Source of the DNA: Salinicoccus cyprini
GTDB taxonomy: Bacteria; Bacillota; Bacilli; Staphylococcales; Salinicoccaceae
Direction: 5' to 3'
Assembly: GCF_007713705.1 (NCBI RefSeq)
Contig: NZ_VMSJ01000001.1
Location: 248,001-312,000, forward strand
Length of the DNA stretch: 64,000 nt
The notes beneath the pieces were generated by a model. It ran no database searches, was not told where the DNA came from, and worked only from the letters and a program-made list of their open reading frames with translations. Position 1 is the first letter of the stretch. Every line of letters begins with the position of its first letter. Positions 42,300-51,571 of the stretch are shown here, piece by piece. The position numbers and the translations under genes are program-made.

Positions 42300-43328
42300 A
42301 TGTTTAAAAAAGAAGAGACGATTTCATTTCTGACAGAACTGCTGTCGATCAACAGCCCGTCAGGGTATACGAAAAACGCGGTGGACTTCGTGTGTGAGAC
42401 GCTTGAAGCGGTGGGCTATGAGACCGAAACAACGCCGAAGGGCAACCTGGTTGTCAGTGTTGAAGGGCAGGATACGACACGTACCCGCGGGCTCAGTGGT
42501 CATATCGATACACTCGGTCTGATGGTGCGTTCCATCAATGACGACGGCACACTATCACTGACCAAGCTCGGTGGACCACTTACACCGACACTTGATGGTG
42601 AGTACTGCGATATTATTACACGTGATGATAAAGTATTCACTGGAACGATCCTGTCAAAGTCACCATCCATCCACGTCTATAAGGATGCATCGACGAAGGA
42701 GCGGGACATCGATAATCTGGTTGTCAGGCTGGATGAGCGTGTCACAAGCAAAGAGGATGTGAAAGAGCTGGGCATCCAGAACGGCGATATCATTGCCTAT
42801 GATCCGAAAGTTGTCGTTACGGAATCAGGATTTGTGAAATCCAGGTTCCTGGATGATAAAGCATCCGTCGCCATCCTGGTCAGTGTGCTGAAGACACTGA
42901 TGACGGAGAACATTGTGCCTGCGACCAACCTGAAGTTCATTTTCTCCACTTATGAGGAAGTCGGCCACGGGGCAGCCTGGATTCCGGAAGCCATTACGGA
43001 ACTGCTCGCTGTCGATATGGGATGCATCGGGCTCGATTTGGAATGTACGGAGTACGACGTCTCCATCTGTGCCAAAGATTCGTCCGGACCTTATGATTAT
43101 GGTATGACGACAGAGCTGATCAATCATGCGAAAGATAAGAAGCTCAACTATGCCGTCGATATATATCCGATGTACGGCAGTGACGCTTCCGCAGCACTCG
43201 GTGCCGGCGCCAACATCAAAGCCGCACTGATCGGCCCGGGTGTCGCAAGCAGCCATGGCATGGAACGGACACATACGGATGCGATAAGAAATACGTTTGA
43301 ACTGATCATGGCGTATATAGAAGATTAG
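42300..43328 (+). CDS. M42-family metallo-aminopeptidase
   Basis: Dinuclear zinc or cobalt aminopeptidase of 342 residues. Metal ligands are visible in order: SGHIDTLGLMV (His), FLDDKASVA (bridging Asp), STYEEVGHG (Glu-Glu), GLDLECTEYD (Asp) and SSHGMERTHTDA (His). Family members release N-terminal glutamate or other residues and form large tetrahedral complexes. ATG 42300 matches the homologue start MFKKEETISFL. A single gene between two terminators. Confidence 0.85.
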   Translation: MFKKEETISFLTELLSINSPSGYTKNAVDFVCETLEAVGYETETTPKGNLVVSVEGQDTTRTRGLSGHIDTLGLMVRSINDDGTLSLTKLGGPLTPTLDGEYCDIITRDDKVFTGTILSKSPSIHVYKDASTKERDIDNLVVRLDERVTSKEDVKELGIQNGDIIAYDPKVVVTESGFVKSRFLDDKASVAILVSVLKTLMTENIVPATNLKFIFSTYEEVGHGAAWIPEAITELLAVDMGCIGLDLECTEYDVSICAKDSSGPYDYGMTTELINHAKDKKLNYAVDIYPMYGSDASAALGAGANIKAALIGPGVASSHGMERTHTDAIRNTFELIMAYIED

Positions 43329-43343
43329 GCAGCAAATATTAAG

Positions 43344-43391
43344 ACCTCCAGAAATCCGAAGGTGAATCCGGGTTGCTGGAGGTTTTGTTTC
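43344..43391 (+). terminator. Terminator after the M42 gene
   Basis: ACCTCCAG (43344-43351) pairs with CTGGAGGT (43376-43383), with a T-rich tail TTTGTTT. Confidence 0.8.
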
Positions 43392-43548
43392 ATGGTGAAA
43401 TATTATACAAGAAAACGGTGGAAATCTGATTGCAGTGTAGTATTATAGAAGAAGAGAATTTCGACATAGATTTGCATCGTGATTTTCTCATCTTCTATAC
43501 ATAAGTGATCGAAGTATGATATTATGAAATTCGATTCTTTTCCAATAC

Positions 43549-43619
43549 GCCGACATAGTTTAATGGTAGAACACAGCCATGGTAAGGCTGCAATACGAGT
43601 TCGATTCTCGTTGTCGGCT
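43549..43619 (+). tRNA. tRNA-Thr (anticodon GGT)
   Basis: The 71 bases fold into a cloverleaf. The acceptor GCCGACA pairs with TGTCGGC, and the D arm has GGTAG. The anticodon stem CAGCC/GGCTG closes the loop ATGGTAA, giving anticodon GGT. The T arm is ACGAG-TTCGATT-CTCGT and the discriminator is T. CCA is not encoded. The D loop is short, as in many 71-base tRNAs. It reads ACC codons. Confidence 0.92.
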
Positions 43620-43636
43620 TAGATAGCTACACGATG

Positions 43637-43687
43637 GTCATCGTTTCAATCATTGCACCAGCAGTGGTTGAAGCGGTGACTTTTTTT
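43637..43687 (+). terminator. Terminator after tRNA-Thr
   Basis: A long stem from GTCA (43637) to TGAC (43680), with several G-U pairs and a small loop around CACCA, followed by seven T. Confidence 0.85.
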
Positions 43688-43761
43688 GTTGTAGTAATGT
43701 ATATATTTACAGTGTGTCAATGCTACAATGGAAGAAAGAGAAATAGTGTGGAGGTTCAGAA

Positions 43762-44184
43762 ATGTCAAACGTAGCAGGATTTTGGGTCAGACTTGGGGCG
43801 AGAGTGCTTGATGCGCTCTTGATCGGCATGGTCATCGGAACGCTTGTTTTCGTGTTTCGGATGGATACAGAGAGTCGGTTGACACAGGCAATCGAGAGTG
43901 TGGCCAGCATACTTTATTTCGTACTGTTTCCAACATTTGTGTATGGCTATACAGTTGCCAAGCGTCTGCTCAATATCAGAATCGTAAAAAAGGACGGAAC
44001 GGATGTAAATCTTAGTACGATGGTTTTGCGTGAAGTTCTCGGCGGTATCATATACGCGGTAACTTTCGGTCTTGCGCTGATCGTCTCAGCATTCATGGTG
44101 GGATTGAGAAAAGACAAGCGCGCCATTCATGATCTCATTGCCGGCACATATGTCACGCATGACAGGGCGGAACATTGGGAGTAG
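43762..44184 (+). CDS. RDD-family membrane protein
   Basis: The 140 residues show the RDD domain: FWVRLGARVLDALLIGMVI with the Arg-Asp positions, then two or three membrane helices and a YTVAKRLLNIRIVKKDGTD segment. The end is KRAIHDLIAGTYV. The family is involved in transport or envelope functions, mostly uncharacterised; some members influence Na+/H+ exchange. GGAGG precedes ATG 43762. A single-gene unit with its own terminator. Confidence 0.85.
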   Translation: MSNVAGFWVRLGARVLDALLIGMVIGTLVFVFRMDTESRLTQAIESVASILYFVLFPTFVYGYTVAKRLLNIRIVKKDGTDVNLSTMVLREVLGGIIYAVTFGLALIVSAFMVGLRKDKRAIHDLIAGTYVTHDRAEHWE

Positions 44185-44239
44185 AATAGCAAGATGGAAA
44201 TCTTTATGAACACTATATGATTTATTAATTTAGAGAAAG

Positions 44240-44280
44240 ATGCGGCAAAGGTCTATGACAGGACCTTCGCCGCATTTTTA
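44240..44280 (+). terminator. Terminator after the RDD gene
   Basis: ATGCGGCAAAGGTC (44240-44253) pairs with GGACCTTCGCCGCAT up to about 44275, followed by TTTTTA. Confidence 0.88.
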
Positions 44281-44536
44281 TATTTCTGAAGCTATTTTAT
44301 CCACTCTTCGAAAGCCGCAAGTGCCTGCCCATTTTAATCGCCGTCTTTTATTACATTATATACTGTGCTAAAAAAGTCTACAGCTCGAGGAGCCGATGAG
44401 TTTGGGACAGACAGTATTTTTGAGAGCTCAGCAACAGTGTTTGGAATATTCAGTTTATAATTACCCGATTGGTGTAATAGTATCTGTAGAGGATGTTTAC
44501 AGCAGAACGGTAAAACACTACAAGGGGGACGGGAAC
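44281..44536 (+). promoter_or_regulatory. Leader region of the aconitase gene with a GAATATTC motif
   Basis: The 256 bases before the aconitase start hold no convincing gene. TTTGGAATATTCA at 44440-44452 matches, in reverse orientation, the motif found at both exopolysaccharide promoters. TATAAT (44456-44461) follows at four bases, but no good -35 is at standard distance. The motif may be coincidental. Confidence 0.35.
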
Positions 44537-46471
44537 ATGCCATTGAATGTGACTCAGAAATTGATCCAGGAACATCTGGTTTCGGGAGAGATGACGCCCG
44601 GGGAAGAGATTGGTCTGAAGATCGACCAGACGTTGACGCAGGATGCTACAGGGACGATGGTGATGCTGGAACTGGAAGCGATGGAGATAGACAAGGTGAA
44701 GACGGAAGTTTCTGCACAGTATGTCGACCATAACCTGATACAGAATGATCATCGTAATCCGGATGATCATCTATTCCTAAGGAGTGCAGCACAGAAATTC
44801 GGCGTCCACTACAGCAGACCGGGGAACGGGGTCAGCCACCCTGTGCATATGCAGGAGCTGGCGATACCCGGCAAGACGCTGCTCGGCTCGGATAGCCATA
44901 CATGTGCGAACGGATGCATGGGCATGCTTGCGATGGGGGCCGGCGGCATCGATGTGACGATGGCCATGGCGGGAGAGCCGTACTACGTGGAGATGCCCCG
45001 CATCATGGGAGTGAAACTGACAGGTAGACTGCCGGACTGGGTCAGTGCGAAGGATGTGATCCTTGAGATGTTGCGCCGTCATACGGTAAATGGTGGTGTC
45101 GGCAAGATCATCGAATACTACGGCCCAGGTCTCGATGACCTTTCTGCAATGGACCGGCACGTCATCGCGAACATGGGGGCAGAACTTGGTGCAACGACAT
45201 CGGTGTTCCCATCAGACAAGGAAGTGAAGCGTTTCATGGGTACGCAGGGTCGCGTGGATGAGTGGAATGAACTGAAGGCCGACGCAGGTGCGGAATATGA
45301 TGATCATGATGAGATCGACCTGTCCGAACTGGTGCCGCTGATTGCGAAGCCGACCAGTCCGGATAACGTCGTGCCGGTCGAGGAGATCGCCGGGGAGGAG
45401 ATCTACCAGTCATACATCGGCTCTTCTGCAAACCCGGGATACCGGGACTTCGCGATTGCTGCAGAGATTGTCAAAGGCAGGCAGATTGCGAACGGCATTT
45501 CTTTCGACATCAATCCGACATCACGCCTGCTGCTCCAGCAGCTGGTGGAGAACGGACATATCGGCAGCCTGCTGACATCGGGTGCCAGACTGCACCAGGC
45601 AGGCTGCAACGGCTGTATCGGCATGGGCCAGGCACCGGCGACAGGGCGGAACAGTCTCAGGACGACGCCGCGGAACTTCCCGGGACGCTCCGGCACGAAG
45701 GAGGACAGTGTCTTCCTGTGCAGTCCCGAAACCGCGGCCGCCTCTGCACTGAGCGGTGTCATTACAGATCCGCGCACACTTGATATGGAGCATCCCGAAA
45801 TAGCGGAGGCGGCAGCCATCAAAATGGAAGAAATGCTCGAAGCTCCTCCGGAAGATACGAGCAGTGTAGAAATCACGAAGGGGCCGAACGTCACATCCAT
45901 TCCTGATTTCGATCCGATCGAGGACAACTTCGATATGCCGGTGCTGCTCAAGATGGCGGACAATATCTCGACGGATGAAATACTCGCCGGTGGATCGAGG
46001 GTACTGCCATTCCGCAGCAACATTCCAAAAATCAGCACGTTCGTATTTGAAGGCATCGATGAGACATATACGGAAAGGGCGGAGGAGAAGCTCGAAGAAG
46101 GCGGGCACATGATTGTAGCCGGCAACAACTATGGGCAGGGATCCAGTCGTGAGCATGCGGCACTCGCCCCCCGGTATCTCGGCTTGAAAGTGGTGCTGGT
46201 CAAGAATTTTGCCAGAATCCATCTGCAGAACCTCATCAACTTCGGTATTCTGCCGCTGACTTTTGTGGACGCAGAAGACCATGGGAAGATTGAACAGGAA
46301 GATGTCATCGAGTTCAGAAATGTCCATCAGGCCATCCGGGATGGGAACACATTCACCATCCGGCTGAAGAACTCCGGCGAAGAGATTACCGTCAGGCACA
46401 GTATGACCAGTCGCCATCTCGATATACTGCTGGCCGGCGGCATCATCAACTGGGCAAAGCAGCGCCAGTAG
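44537..46471 (+). CDS. Aconitate hydratase, short Aquifex-like type
   Basis: Iron-sulfur isomerase of citrate and isocitrate. The 644 residues contain GSDSHTCANGCMGMLAMGAG with the first cluster cysteine region, HQAGCNGCIGMGQAPATGRN with the next cysteines, SPETAAASALSGVITDPR, and the swivel domain GNNYGQGSSREHAALAPRYL. The length fits the roughly 640-residue Aquifex/archaeal-like type, not the 890-residue AcnA of most Bacilli, so a second aconitase may exist elsewhere. ATG 44537 is preferred over 44396 because of AAGGGGG and homologue start; the upstream extension is promoter-like sequence. Confidence 0.87.
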   Translation: MPLNVTQKLIQEHLVSGEMTPGEEIGLKIDQTLTQDATGTMVMLELEAMEIDKVKTEVSAQYVDHNLIQNDHRNPDDHLFLRSAAQKFGVHYSRPGNGVSHPVHMQELAIPGKTLLGSDSHTCANGCMGMLAMGAGGIDVTMAMAGEPYYVEMPRIMGVKLTGRLPDWVSAKDVILEMLRRHTVNGGVGKIIEYYGPGLDDLSAMDRHVIANMGAELGATTSVFPSDKEVKRFMGTQGRVDEWNELKADAGAEYDDHDEIDLSELVPLIAKPTSPDNVVPVEEIAGEEIYQSYIGSSANPGYRDFAIAAEIVKGRQIANGISFDINPTSRLLLQQLVENGHIGSLLTSGARLHQAGCNGCIGMGQAPATGRNSLRTTPRNFPGRSGTKEDSVFLCSPETAAASALSGVITDPRTLDMEHPEIAEAAAIKMEEMLEAPPEDTSSVEITKGPNVTSIPDFDPIEDNFDMPVLLKMADNISTDEILAGGSRVLPFRSNIPKISTFVFEGIDETYTERAEEKLEEGGHMIVAGNNYGQGSSREHAALAPRYLGLKVVLVKNFARIHLQNLINFGILPLTFVDAEDHGKIEQEDVIEFRNVHQAIRDGNTFTIRLKNSGEEITVRHSMTSRHLDILLAGGIINWAKQRQ

Positions 46472-46483
46472 CATAAAATGAAA

Positions 46484-46533
46484 AGCGTTCATGCGCGGTG
46501 GGATATCTCACCTTGCATGAACGCTATTTTTTT
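46484..46533. terminator. Bidirectional terminator between aconitase and acyltransferase genes
   Basis: AGCGTTCATGC (46484-46494) pairs with GCATGAACGCT (46515-46525), with a T run on the right and an A run on the left. It overlaps the stop of the converging gene. Confidence 0.9.
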
Positions 46534-47564
46534 ACTAAAGGATGTTTCAAATATCCTTCCCGTCTGTCCTTATGCATACTGAGCAGTACACTTTGACTTG
46601 GCTTCTCGATGTACTGGTGGATGCCGTAGGCGATCAGGACACTCGCCAGGAATGGGACAAGGATATAAGAGATGTTCAGGAATCCGGCGGATTCCATCTT
46701 GTAGATGATGACATAGCCGATGTTCTGGTGGACCAGATACAAGGGATAGGATATGGCACCAAAGAATAGCAGTATCCGGGAGTTCAGCCACTGCATCCTG
46801 TTCATCAGTATCAGCTGGAAGAGGATGACGAACAGTATGGAGAACAGCCCATTTGTGACCCCTTCAAAGATGAAGTCGTATCCGATGGCCAGGCCGATCA
46901 TGTAAAAATACTTTTTGTGATTACCATTTTGCCATATGCCATAGAACATCATGCCGATGATGAACATCTGACTGTAGTTGGACATTGAATATTTTTCAAT
47001 GAAAGCCGTCATATCCGTTGCAAGAACGGTGTTTGCCAGTTGGATCACAGCAGATGCAGCAAGCCAAATAATCGCAATCGACATTGTTTTCTTTGCCAGT
47101 CCCATGGACAGGAGAATGGCCATGATGACATAGAAGGTCATCTCGACTCTGAGTGTCCAGTATACACCGTCGACATTTTTTACAGTCGGTATGAAGTCCT
47201 GCAGCATCGTCAGGTTGACCATTGCTTCCGGGAATGTCGTTCGAAGGGATTCCGCTGAAGCCAGGGAAACGATGAGAAATGTCAGCGCAACAGAAAACAT
47301 GTATGCCGGGTACAGTCTGATTGACCGTTTTATGGCAAAATCGGACACGGATTTCACTTTCATCAAAGACATATATATGACGAAACCGCTGATGATGAAG
47401 AAAAGCTGTACGCCATAGTGGCCGAAGGTGAACAGGTCGATCTGTCCCCATTGTTCATGACCGAATTTTTCATCGTAGTAGACGGTATAATGATAGAAAA
47501 CAACAATCAGAGCAGCTAGACCGCGCATTGAATCCAGCTCAGTAAATCTTTTACGCTGTGACAT
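46524..47564 (-). CDS. Acyltransferase 3 (OatA-like) membrane protein
   Basis: The 346 residues have about ten membrane helices. The N-terminal RFTELDSMRGLAALIVVFYH contains the catalytic histidine region of the acyltransferase 3 family. GHYGVQLFFIISGFVIYMSL follows, and YPLYLVHQNIGY lies near the end. Members O-acetylate peptidoglycan, teichoic acid or polysaccharides. The extracellular SGNH domain of full OatA is absent. ATG 47564 is preferred over 47582 because GAGAGGTC precedes it. A role in decorating the polysaccharide of this window is possible but not indicated by position. Confidence 0.85.
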   Translation of the reverse strand: MSQRKRFTELDSMRGLAALIVVFYHYTVYYDEKFGHEQWGQIDLFTFGHYGVQLFFIISGFVIYMSLMKVKSVSDFAIKRSIRLYPAYMFSVALTFLIVSLASAESLRTTFPEAMVNLTMLQDFIPTVKNVDGVYWTLRVEMTFYVIMAILLSMGLAKKTMSIAIIWLAASAVIQLANTVLATDMTAFIEKYSMSNYSQMFIIGMMFYGIWQNGNHKKYFYMIGLAIGYDFIFEGVTNGLFSILFVILFQLILMNRMQWLNSRILLFFGAISYPLYLVHQNIGYVIIYKMESAGFLNISYILVPFLASVLIAYGIHQYIEKPSQSVLLSMHKDRREGYLKHPLVKK

Positions 47565-47733
47565 GGAATGACCTCTCATCATTTCGTGATTTAGAGTTTA
47601 TACCCGCGAACAAGATAACTATACATTTCATTATTATTACAATCTGATGGCAGGTCCTTCGATTTAAATGTATGCCTTCATCCAGTTTGGGTAGAGTAGA
47701 AATGGATACTCAAATGACGAAAGGATGATTGCC

Positions 47734-48513
47734 ATGAATATAGGAATCATTGGGGCAGGTGCGATAGCGAACGTAATGCTTGAACGGGTCAATCATGACG
47801 CGCATGAAAATCTGAAGATTACGAATGTGCTTGTCAGAGATAAGGAGAAGTACCAGCATCTTGAGAAGGACTTTGATGTACAGCTCCATGCCGATCTGGA
47901 TGCATTTCTGGCCTCGGACATGGATATTGTTGTTGAAGCGGCGAATGTTGAAGTGGCAAAATCGGTGCTGCCGCAAGTGCTGGGCGAGAAAGATGCGATG
48001 CTGATAAGTGTCGGTGCACTGGCCGAAGGAAAATTTGTCGCTCAGCTGATGCAGATTGCGAAGAAACATGATACGACACTGCATCTGCCGTCCGGTGCCA
48101 TCGGAGGTCTCGATCTCCTGCAGAATGCCCAGGCTTACGGAGAACTGGAGAGTGTCAAACTGACCTCTCGGAAACCGGCAGCTTCGCTGACCTATGAGAC
48201 GACGGAGGCGGAAAAAGCGGTCTTTGAAGGGAAGGCGATCGATGCCATCAAGCATTTCCCGAAGAACATGAACGTTGCAGTCATCCTGGCCATGGCCGGC
48301 ATCGGTATGGAGCGGACCCAGGTTCTGCTGATTGCCGATCCGCGTACCGATAGAAATACTCACCATATCGAGGTGAAAGGCGCATTCGGCAAAGCTTCAT
48401 TTACAATAGAAAACAATCCGCTTCCTGAAAACCCGAAAACGAGTTATCTTGCTGCCATCAGCATACTTGGCACACTGGAAAGAATAAACCGCAATTTTGT
48501 TATCGGTGGATAG
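47734..48513 (+). CDS. nadX: L-aspartate dehydrogenase
   Basis: Oxidises L-aspartate to iminoaspartate with NAD(P)+, the first step of NAD synthesis in organisms without NadB, or runs amino-acid degradation. The 259 residues open MNIGIIGAGAIANVMLERV, then VEAANVEVAKSVLPQVL, LPSGAIGGLDLLQNA and the C-terminal NMNVAVILAMAGIG with the conserved domain-interface residues. ATG 47734 with AAAGGATGA is chosen over 47725. No nadA or nadC gene is adjacent, so the physiological role is open. Confidence 0.88.
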   Translation: MNIGIIGAGAIANVMLERVNHDAHENLKITNVLVRDKEKYQHLEKDFDVQLHADLDAFLASDMDIVVEAANVEVAKSVLPQVLGEKDAMLISVGALAEGKFVAQLMQIAKKHDTTLHLPSGAIGGLDLLQNAQAYGELESVKLTSRKPAASLTYETTEAEKAVFEGKAIDAIKHFPKNMNVAVILAMAGIGMERTQVLLIADPRTDRNTHHIEVKGAFGKASFTIENNPLPENPKTSYLAAISILGTLERINRNFVIGG

Positions 48514-48524
48514 CACAGTTGTTC

Positions 48525-48555
48525 AGACCAGCTCCAGCAGGGGCTGGTCTCTTTT
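48525..48555 (+). terminator. Terminator after nadX
   Basis: AGACCAGC (48525-48532) pairs with GCTGGTCT (48543-48550), followed by CTTTT. Confidence 0.85.
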
Positions 48556-48582
48556 AGAATGAAACTGGATGGAGGTTCATAT

Positions 48583-49140
48583 ATGGAAAATGAAAAGCGT
48601 CGGGTCGTGCTTGATCTGGCTGTAACGCTCGATGGGTTTATTGAAGGGGAGAATGGGGAGATCGACTGGTGCATCATGGACCCGGATATGGATTTCACAC
48701 ATTTTCTGGACTCGATCGATACGATCCTTTATGGGAGAAAGAGCTATGAACTGGCTGAAGCACTCAGACCCGGAACGGATGCTGATGAAGAGGAAGTTGA
48801 AATGTGGCGGATGATGGACGGCATGGAGAAGTACGTGTTTTCGAGAACACAGGACCACTCACACGATAATGTAGAATATATTAATGAGAGCATTCCTGAG
48901 ATGATCGATGAATTGAAGCAGCAGTCTGGAAAAGACCTCTGGCTGTATGGGGGTGCTGAACTGATTACAGCATTCATCAATCAAGGCCTTGTCGACGAGT
49001 ACCGGCTGTCCGTCCATCCGGTGGTGCTCGGTACAGGCAAGCCGCTATTCAGTAATCTTGATGAGCGTCTGAACCTGGAACTGAAGGATACACGTGTATT
49101 CAAATCCGGTGTCGTACAGCTGATCTATGCCAGGGGGTAG
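48583..49140 (+). CDS. Dihydrofolate reductase/RibD C-terminal domain protein
   Basis: The 185 residues follow the RibD_C fold: RRVVLDLAVTLDGFIEGENG at the start, DTILYGRKSYE, VFSRTQDHSHDNVEYI, DLWLYGGAELITAFINQGLV and YRLSVHPVVLGTGKPLF. Stand-alone members (YyaP/YwjB type) are probable NADPH-dependent reductases of unknown substrate. ATG 48583 with ATGGAGG upstream is preferred to 48559. Single gene; an ATGGGG/CCCCAT complementarity after it lacks a T run. Confidence 0.85.
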   Translation: MENEKRRVVLDLAVTLDGFIEGENGEIDWCIMDPDMDFTHFLDSIDTILYGRKSYELAEALRPGTDADEEEVEMWRMMDGMEKYVFSRTQDHSHDNVEYINESIPEMIDELKQQSGKDLWLYGGAELITAFINQGLVDEYRLSVHPVVLGTGKPLFSNLDERLNLELKDTRVFKSGVVQLIYARG

Positions 49141-49224
49141 CGCACGCTCGATGGGGAAAAGTTTGAACGCCGCCCCATGAGGTTAGAAGAAAATATACTA
49201 TATTGATGAAGCGGAGGCAGTGTT

Positions 49225-49959
49225 ATGAAATGTACAGTCGTCGGCATGTGGGGCGGTTTCCCGAAAAAGAACGAACCGACTTCAGGCTATCTGGTCGAGA
49301 AGAACGGATTTTCGATACTGCTTGATGCAGGGAGCGGGGTGGCAGCACATGTACAGAATTATATCGACCTGAATAATCTGCACCATATATTCCTTACACA
49401 CTATCATTACGACCATTCTGTCGACATCGGATCATTCCTGTTCGGACGCATGATCAGTACGCAGCTCGGCAAAGTGGATAAGACGCTCAACTTCTATGGT
49501 CCCGATGACAAAGGTGTGAAGGATCAGGTGAACAAAGTGAAGAACAGTACGTTCCATCCATACGGTAGGGACAGCACCTTCAAAATCGGCCCGTTCTCTA
49601 TCACGTTCCATAAGAATGCCCATTCGGTCGAAACCTACGCCATGCGGGTTACGGATGATGAGGGGCATGTACTGGTCTACACCGCAGACACCAGCTACCG
49701 GAAGAGCCTTGTCCGTTTTGCTGAAGATGCGGATGTGCTCATATCCGAATGCAGTCTGTACGCTGGTGAAGACGGGGAGAAGATGGGGCATATGAACGCC
49801 GAGGAAGTCGGCGGACTGGCGGCCAAAGCAGGCGTGAAAAGACTGATTCTGTCCCATCTGCCACACTATGGCAACCTGGATGACCTTGCCGCATCAGCAA
49901 AAGCAGCCGGCGGGGAGAACGTTTCTCTTGCGAAAGCGGGCATGGTGATAGAAGTGTAA
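49225..49959 (+). CDS. MBL-fold metal-dependent hydrolase
   Basis: The 244 residues have the metallo-beta-lactamase signature THYHYDHSVDIG (HxHxDH), a second histidine in TFHKNAHSV, an aspartate in VYTADTSY and a final SHLPHYG. The plan resembles the RNase Z/YhfI-like subgroup of small hydrolases rather than beta-lactamases. GGAGGC precedes ATG 49225. Substrate unknown. Confidence 0.85.
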   Translation: MKCTVVGMWGGFPKKNEPTSGYLVEKNGFSILLDAGSGVAAHVQNYIDLNNLHHIFLTHYHYDHSVDIGSFLFGRMISTQLGKVDKTLNFYGPDDKGVKDQVNKVKNSTFHPYGRDSTFKIGPFSITFHKNAHSVETYAMRVTDDEGHVLVYTADTSYRKSLVRFAEDADVLISECSLYAGEDGEKMGHMNAEEVGGLAAKAGVKRLILSHLPHYGNLDDLAASAKAAGGENVSLAKAGMVIEV

Positions 49960-49996
49960 AACGAAGCTGTATTATGGTAACCATGGATAATGGAGA

Positions 49997-50035
49997 TAGC
50001 CGACCGGTTGAGAATTCAACCGATCGGCTTATTAG
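49997..50035. terminator. Terminator between MBL hydrolase and subtilase genes
   Basis: AGCCGACCGGTTGA pairs with TCAACCGATCGGCT around the GAAT loop (49998-50029). T-rich on the right, and also usable for the converging gene. Confidence 0.8.
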
Positions 50036-50053
50036 TTTTCGAGAGCAGTGGGA

Positions 50054-51370
50054 TTATGATGACTGACTGTCCACTGAAGCGGATTGACGACGGTTTTCCG
50101 CGTACCGGAGTGCCATTTCGACGGCGCTTTCTGCATTGATATATCCCCATTGATTGCCGAATACCGGCTCACCGGTCATCTGCAGTATGCTCTTTACATC
50201 ATTTGGACTGAGACTGGGATTGGCTTCAAGCATCAGGGCGATGACACCGGCGCATACGGGTGTTGCCATTGAGGTGCCGGACATCTGGATATAATTTTCC
50301 TCAATGACCTGGTCGGCGAATTGCGTTTCGGCAGCAGACCCTGGTGCAAGCAGGGAGATGATATTCTTGCCGGGTGCATAAATATCAGGCTTGATCAGCT
50401 GATCGATGGTCGGTCCACGGCTGGAGAAATCGGCGATTGTATCATCAGCGCGTTCGACCGTATCCCGGTCGTCTGCTGCACCGACTGTAATGATGAATGG
50501 ATTGATGGCCGGTGTGCCGATGGTCGATGGCGCCGGTCCATCATTTCCGGCAGCAGCACAGACGATCATGCCGGCATGCCATGCCTCCTGGGCTGCAAGT
50601 GAAAGCGGATCGTTCCGGTAGGACTCAAGTGCCTTGGAACCGAGAGAAAGGGAGAGGATCCGGATATCATATGCGTCTTTATTGTTCATGCACCATTCGA
50701 TGCCAGCAATGATGTGGGACAGGTTGCCATTGCCGGTACCATCCAGCACTTTCACACCAACGATGGCAGATTCAGGTGCCGGACCTTTGAATTGTCCATC
50801 AGACAGTGCACCATTGCCGGCTGCGTCCCCAGCACAATGAGTCCCGTGTCCATTGTCGTCATAAGGTTCAGTCTGTCCATTGATTACATCATGGAATGCA
50901 ATAATGCGGTTGTCAGGAGTCGTCAGATCGGCATGGGGATGGACGCCTGTATCAAGCACCGCAATGGTGACACCTTTCCCGCTGAGATTGTGTTCTTCCC
51001 TGACTTTACCGCTTCCGATCTGGGAATCCGTAATATCAAGATACGCCGAAACAGGCCGGTCATAATAGATTCTTTCGATGGCCTGATGGTCCTTGATCTC
51101 TTTGATCTTCTCGGGCGTCAGCCGGCCTTTTGTGCTGTTGATGATGCGGATCTCCTGCTCCAGATGATTATGGGAATCGATATTGCACTGCTTGAGCAGA
51201 TCATCTTTTTCATCTTCGCCGCAGCGACTTCTGTACTTTATGATGACGGGTATTTCGTTGCTGCTTGCTGTCTGGACGGTGCTTCTTCGGCTGATGCGCA
51301 ATTGTTCGATCAGACCGGGATCCAGTCTGCTGCCACTCTCTTCGAACCAGATTCTTTGTCTTCTGTTCAT
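50054..51370 (-). CDS. Subtilisin-family (S8) serine protease, intracellular AprX-like
   Basis: The 438 residues carry the catalytic triad in order: Asp in IAVLDTGVHPHAD, His in DDNGHGTHCAGDAAG, Ser in MSGTSMATPVCAGVIAL. The oxyanion asparagine lies in CAAAGNDGPAPS. An N-terminal region of about 125 residues resembles a propeptide (VIIKYRS ... HQAIERIYYDRPV), but no signal peptide is visible, so the enzyme should stay in the cytoplasm like AprX. ATG 51370 is preferred to 51466 because GGGAGGA precedes it. Confidence 0.88.
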   Translation of the reverse strand: MNRRQRIWFEESGSRLDPGLIEQLRISRRSTVQTASSNEIPVIIKYRSRCGEDEKDDLLKQCNIDSHNHLEQEIRIINSTKGRLTPEKIKEIKDHQAIERIYYDRPVSAYLDITDSQIGSGKVREEHNLSGKGVTIAVLDTGVHPHADLTTPDNRIIAFHDVINGQTEPYDDNGHGTHCAGDAAGNGALSDGQFKGPAPESAIVGVKVLDGTGNGNLSHIIAGIEWCMNNKDAYDIRILSLSLGSKALESYRNDPLSLAAQEAWHAGMIVCAAAGNDGPAPSTIGTPAINPFIITVGAADDRDTVERADDTIADFSSRGPTIDQLIKPDIYAPGKNIISLLAPGSAAETQFADQVIEENYIQMSGTSMATPVCAGVIALMLEANPSLSPNDVKSILQMTGEPVFGNQWGYINAESAVEMALRYAENRRQSASVDSQSS

Positions 51371-51571
51371 TTTGTGTTCCTCCCTGTATCCGATGGCTAC
51401 GAATAGCCATTGAATCTTTAGTATGGATAAGTGTTTCTCGTTAATTTTCATAATACAGTTAATCAAACATTCTGAAAACTGATGAGGCTTTGAAAAAATG
51501 GTTAAGTGCTTTTGGAACGTGGTACATATAAAACATGCAAGATGAATGCAGATCAGAAGGAGGCATTATTG

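Noticed and set aside
45521-46492. Long minus-strand open frame opposite the aconitase gene
   Set aside because: Aconitase motifs cover the same bases on the plus strand. The opposite frame lacks a start signal and shows low-complexity residues typical of a shadow.
49141-49224. ATGGGG/CCCCAT complementarity after the RibD-like gene as a terminator
   Set aside because: The loop is long, there is no T run, and a simple chance pairing is likely.
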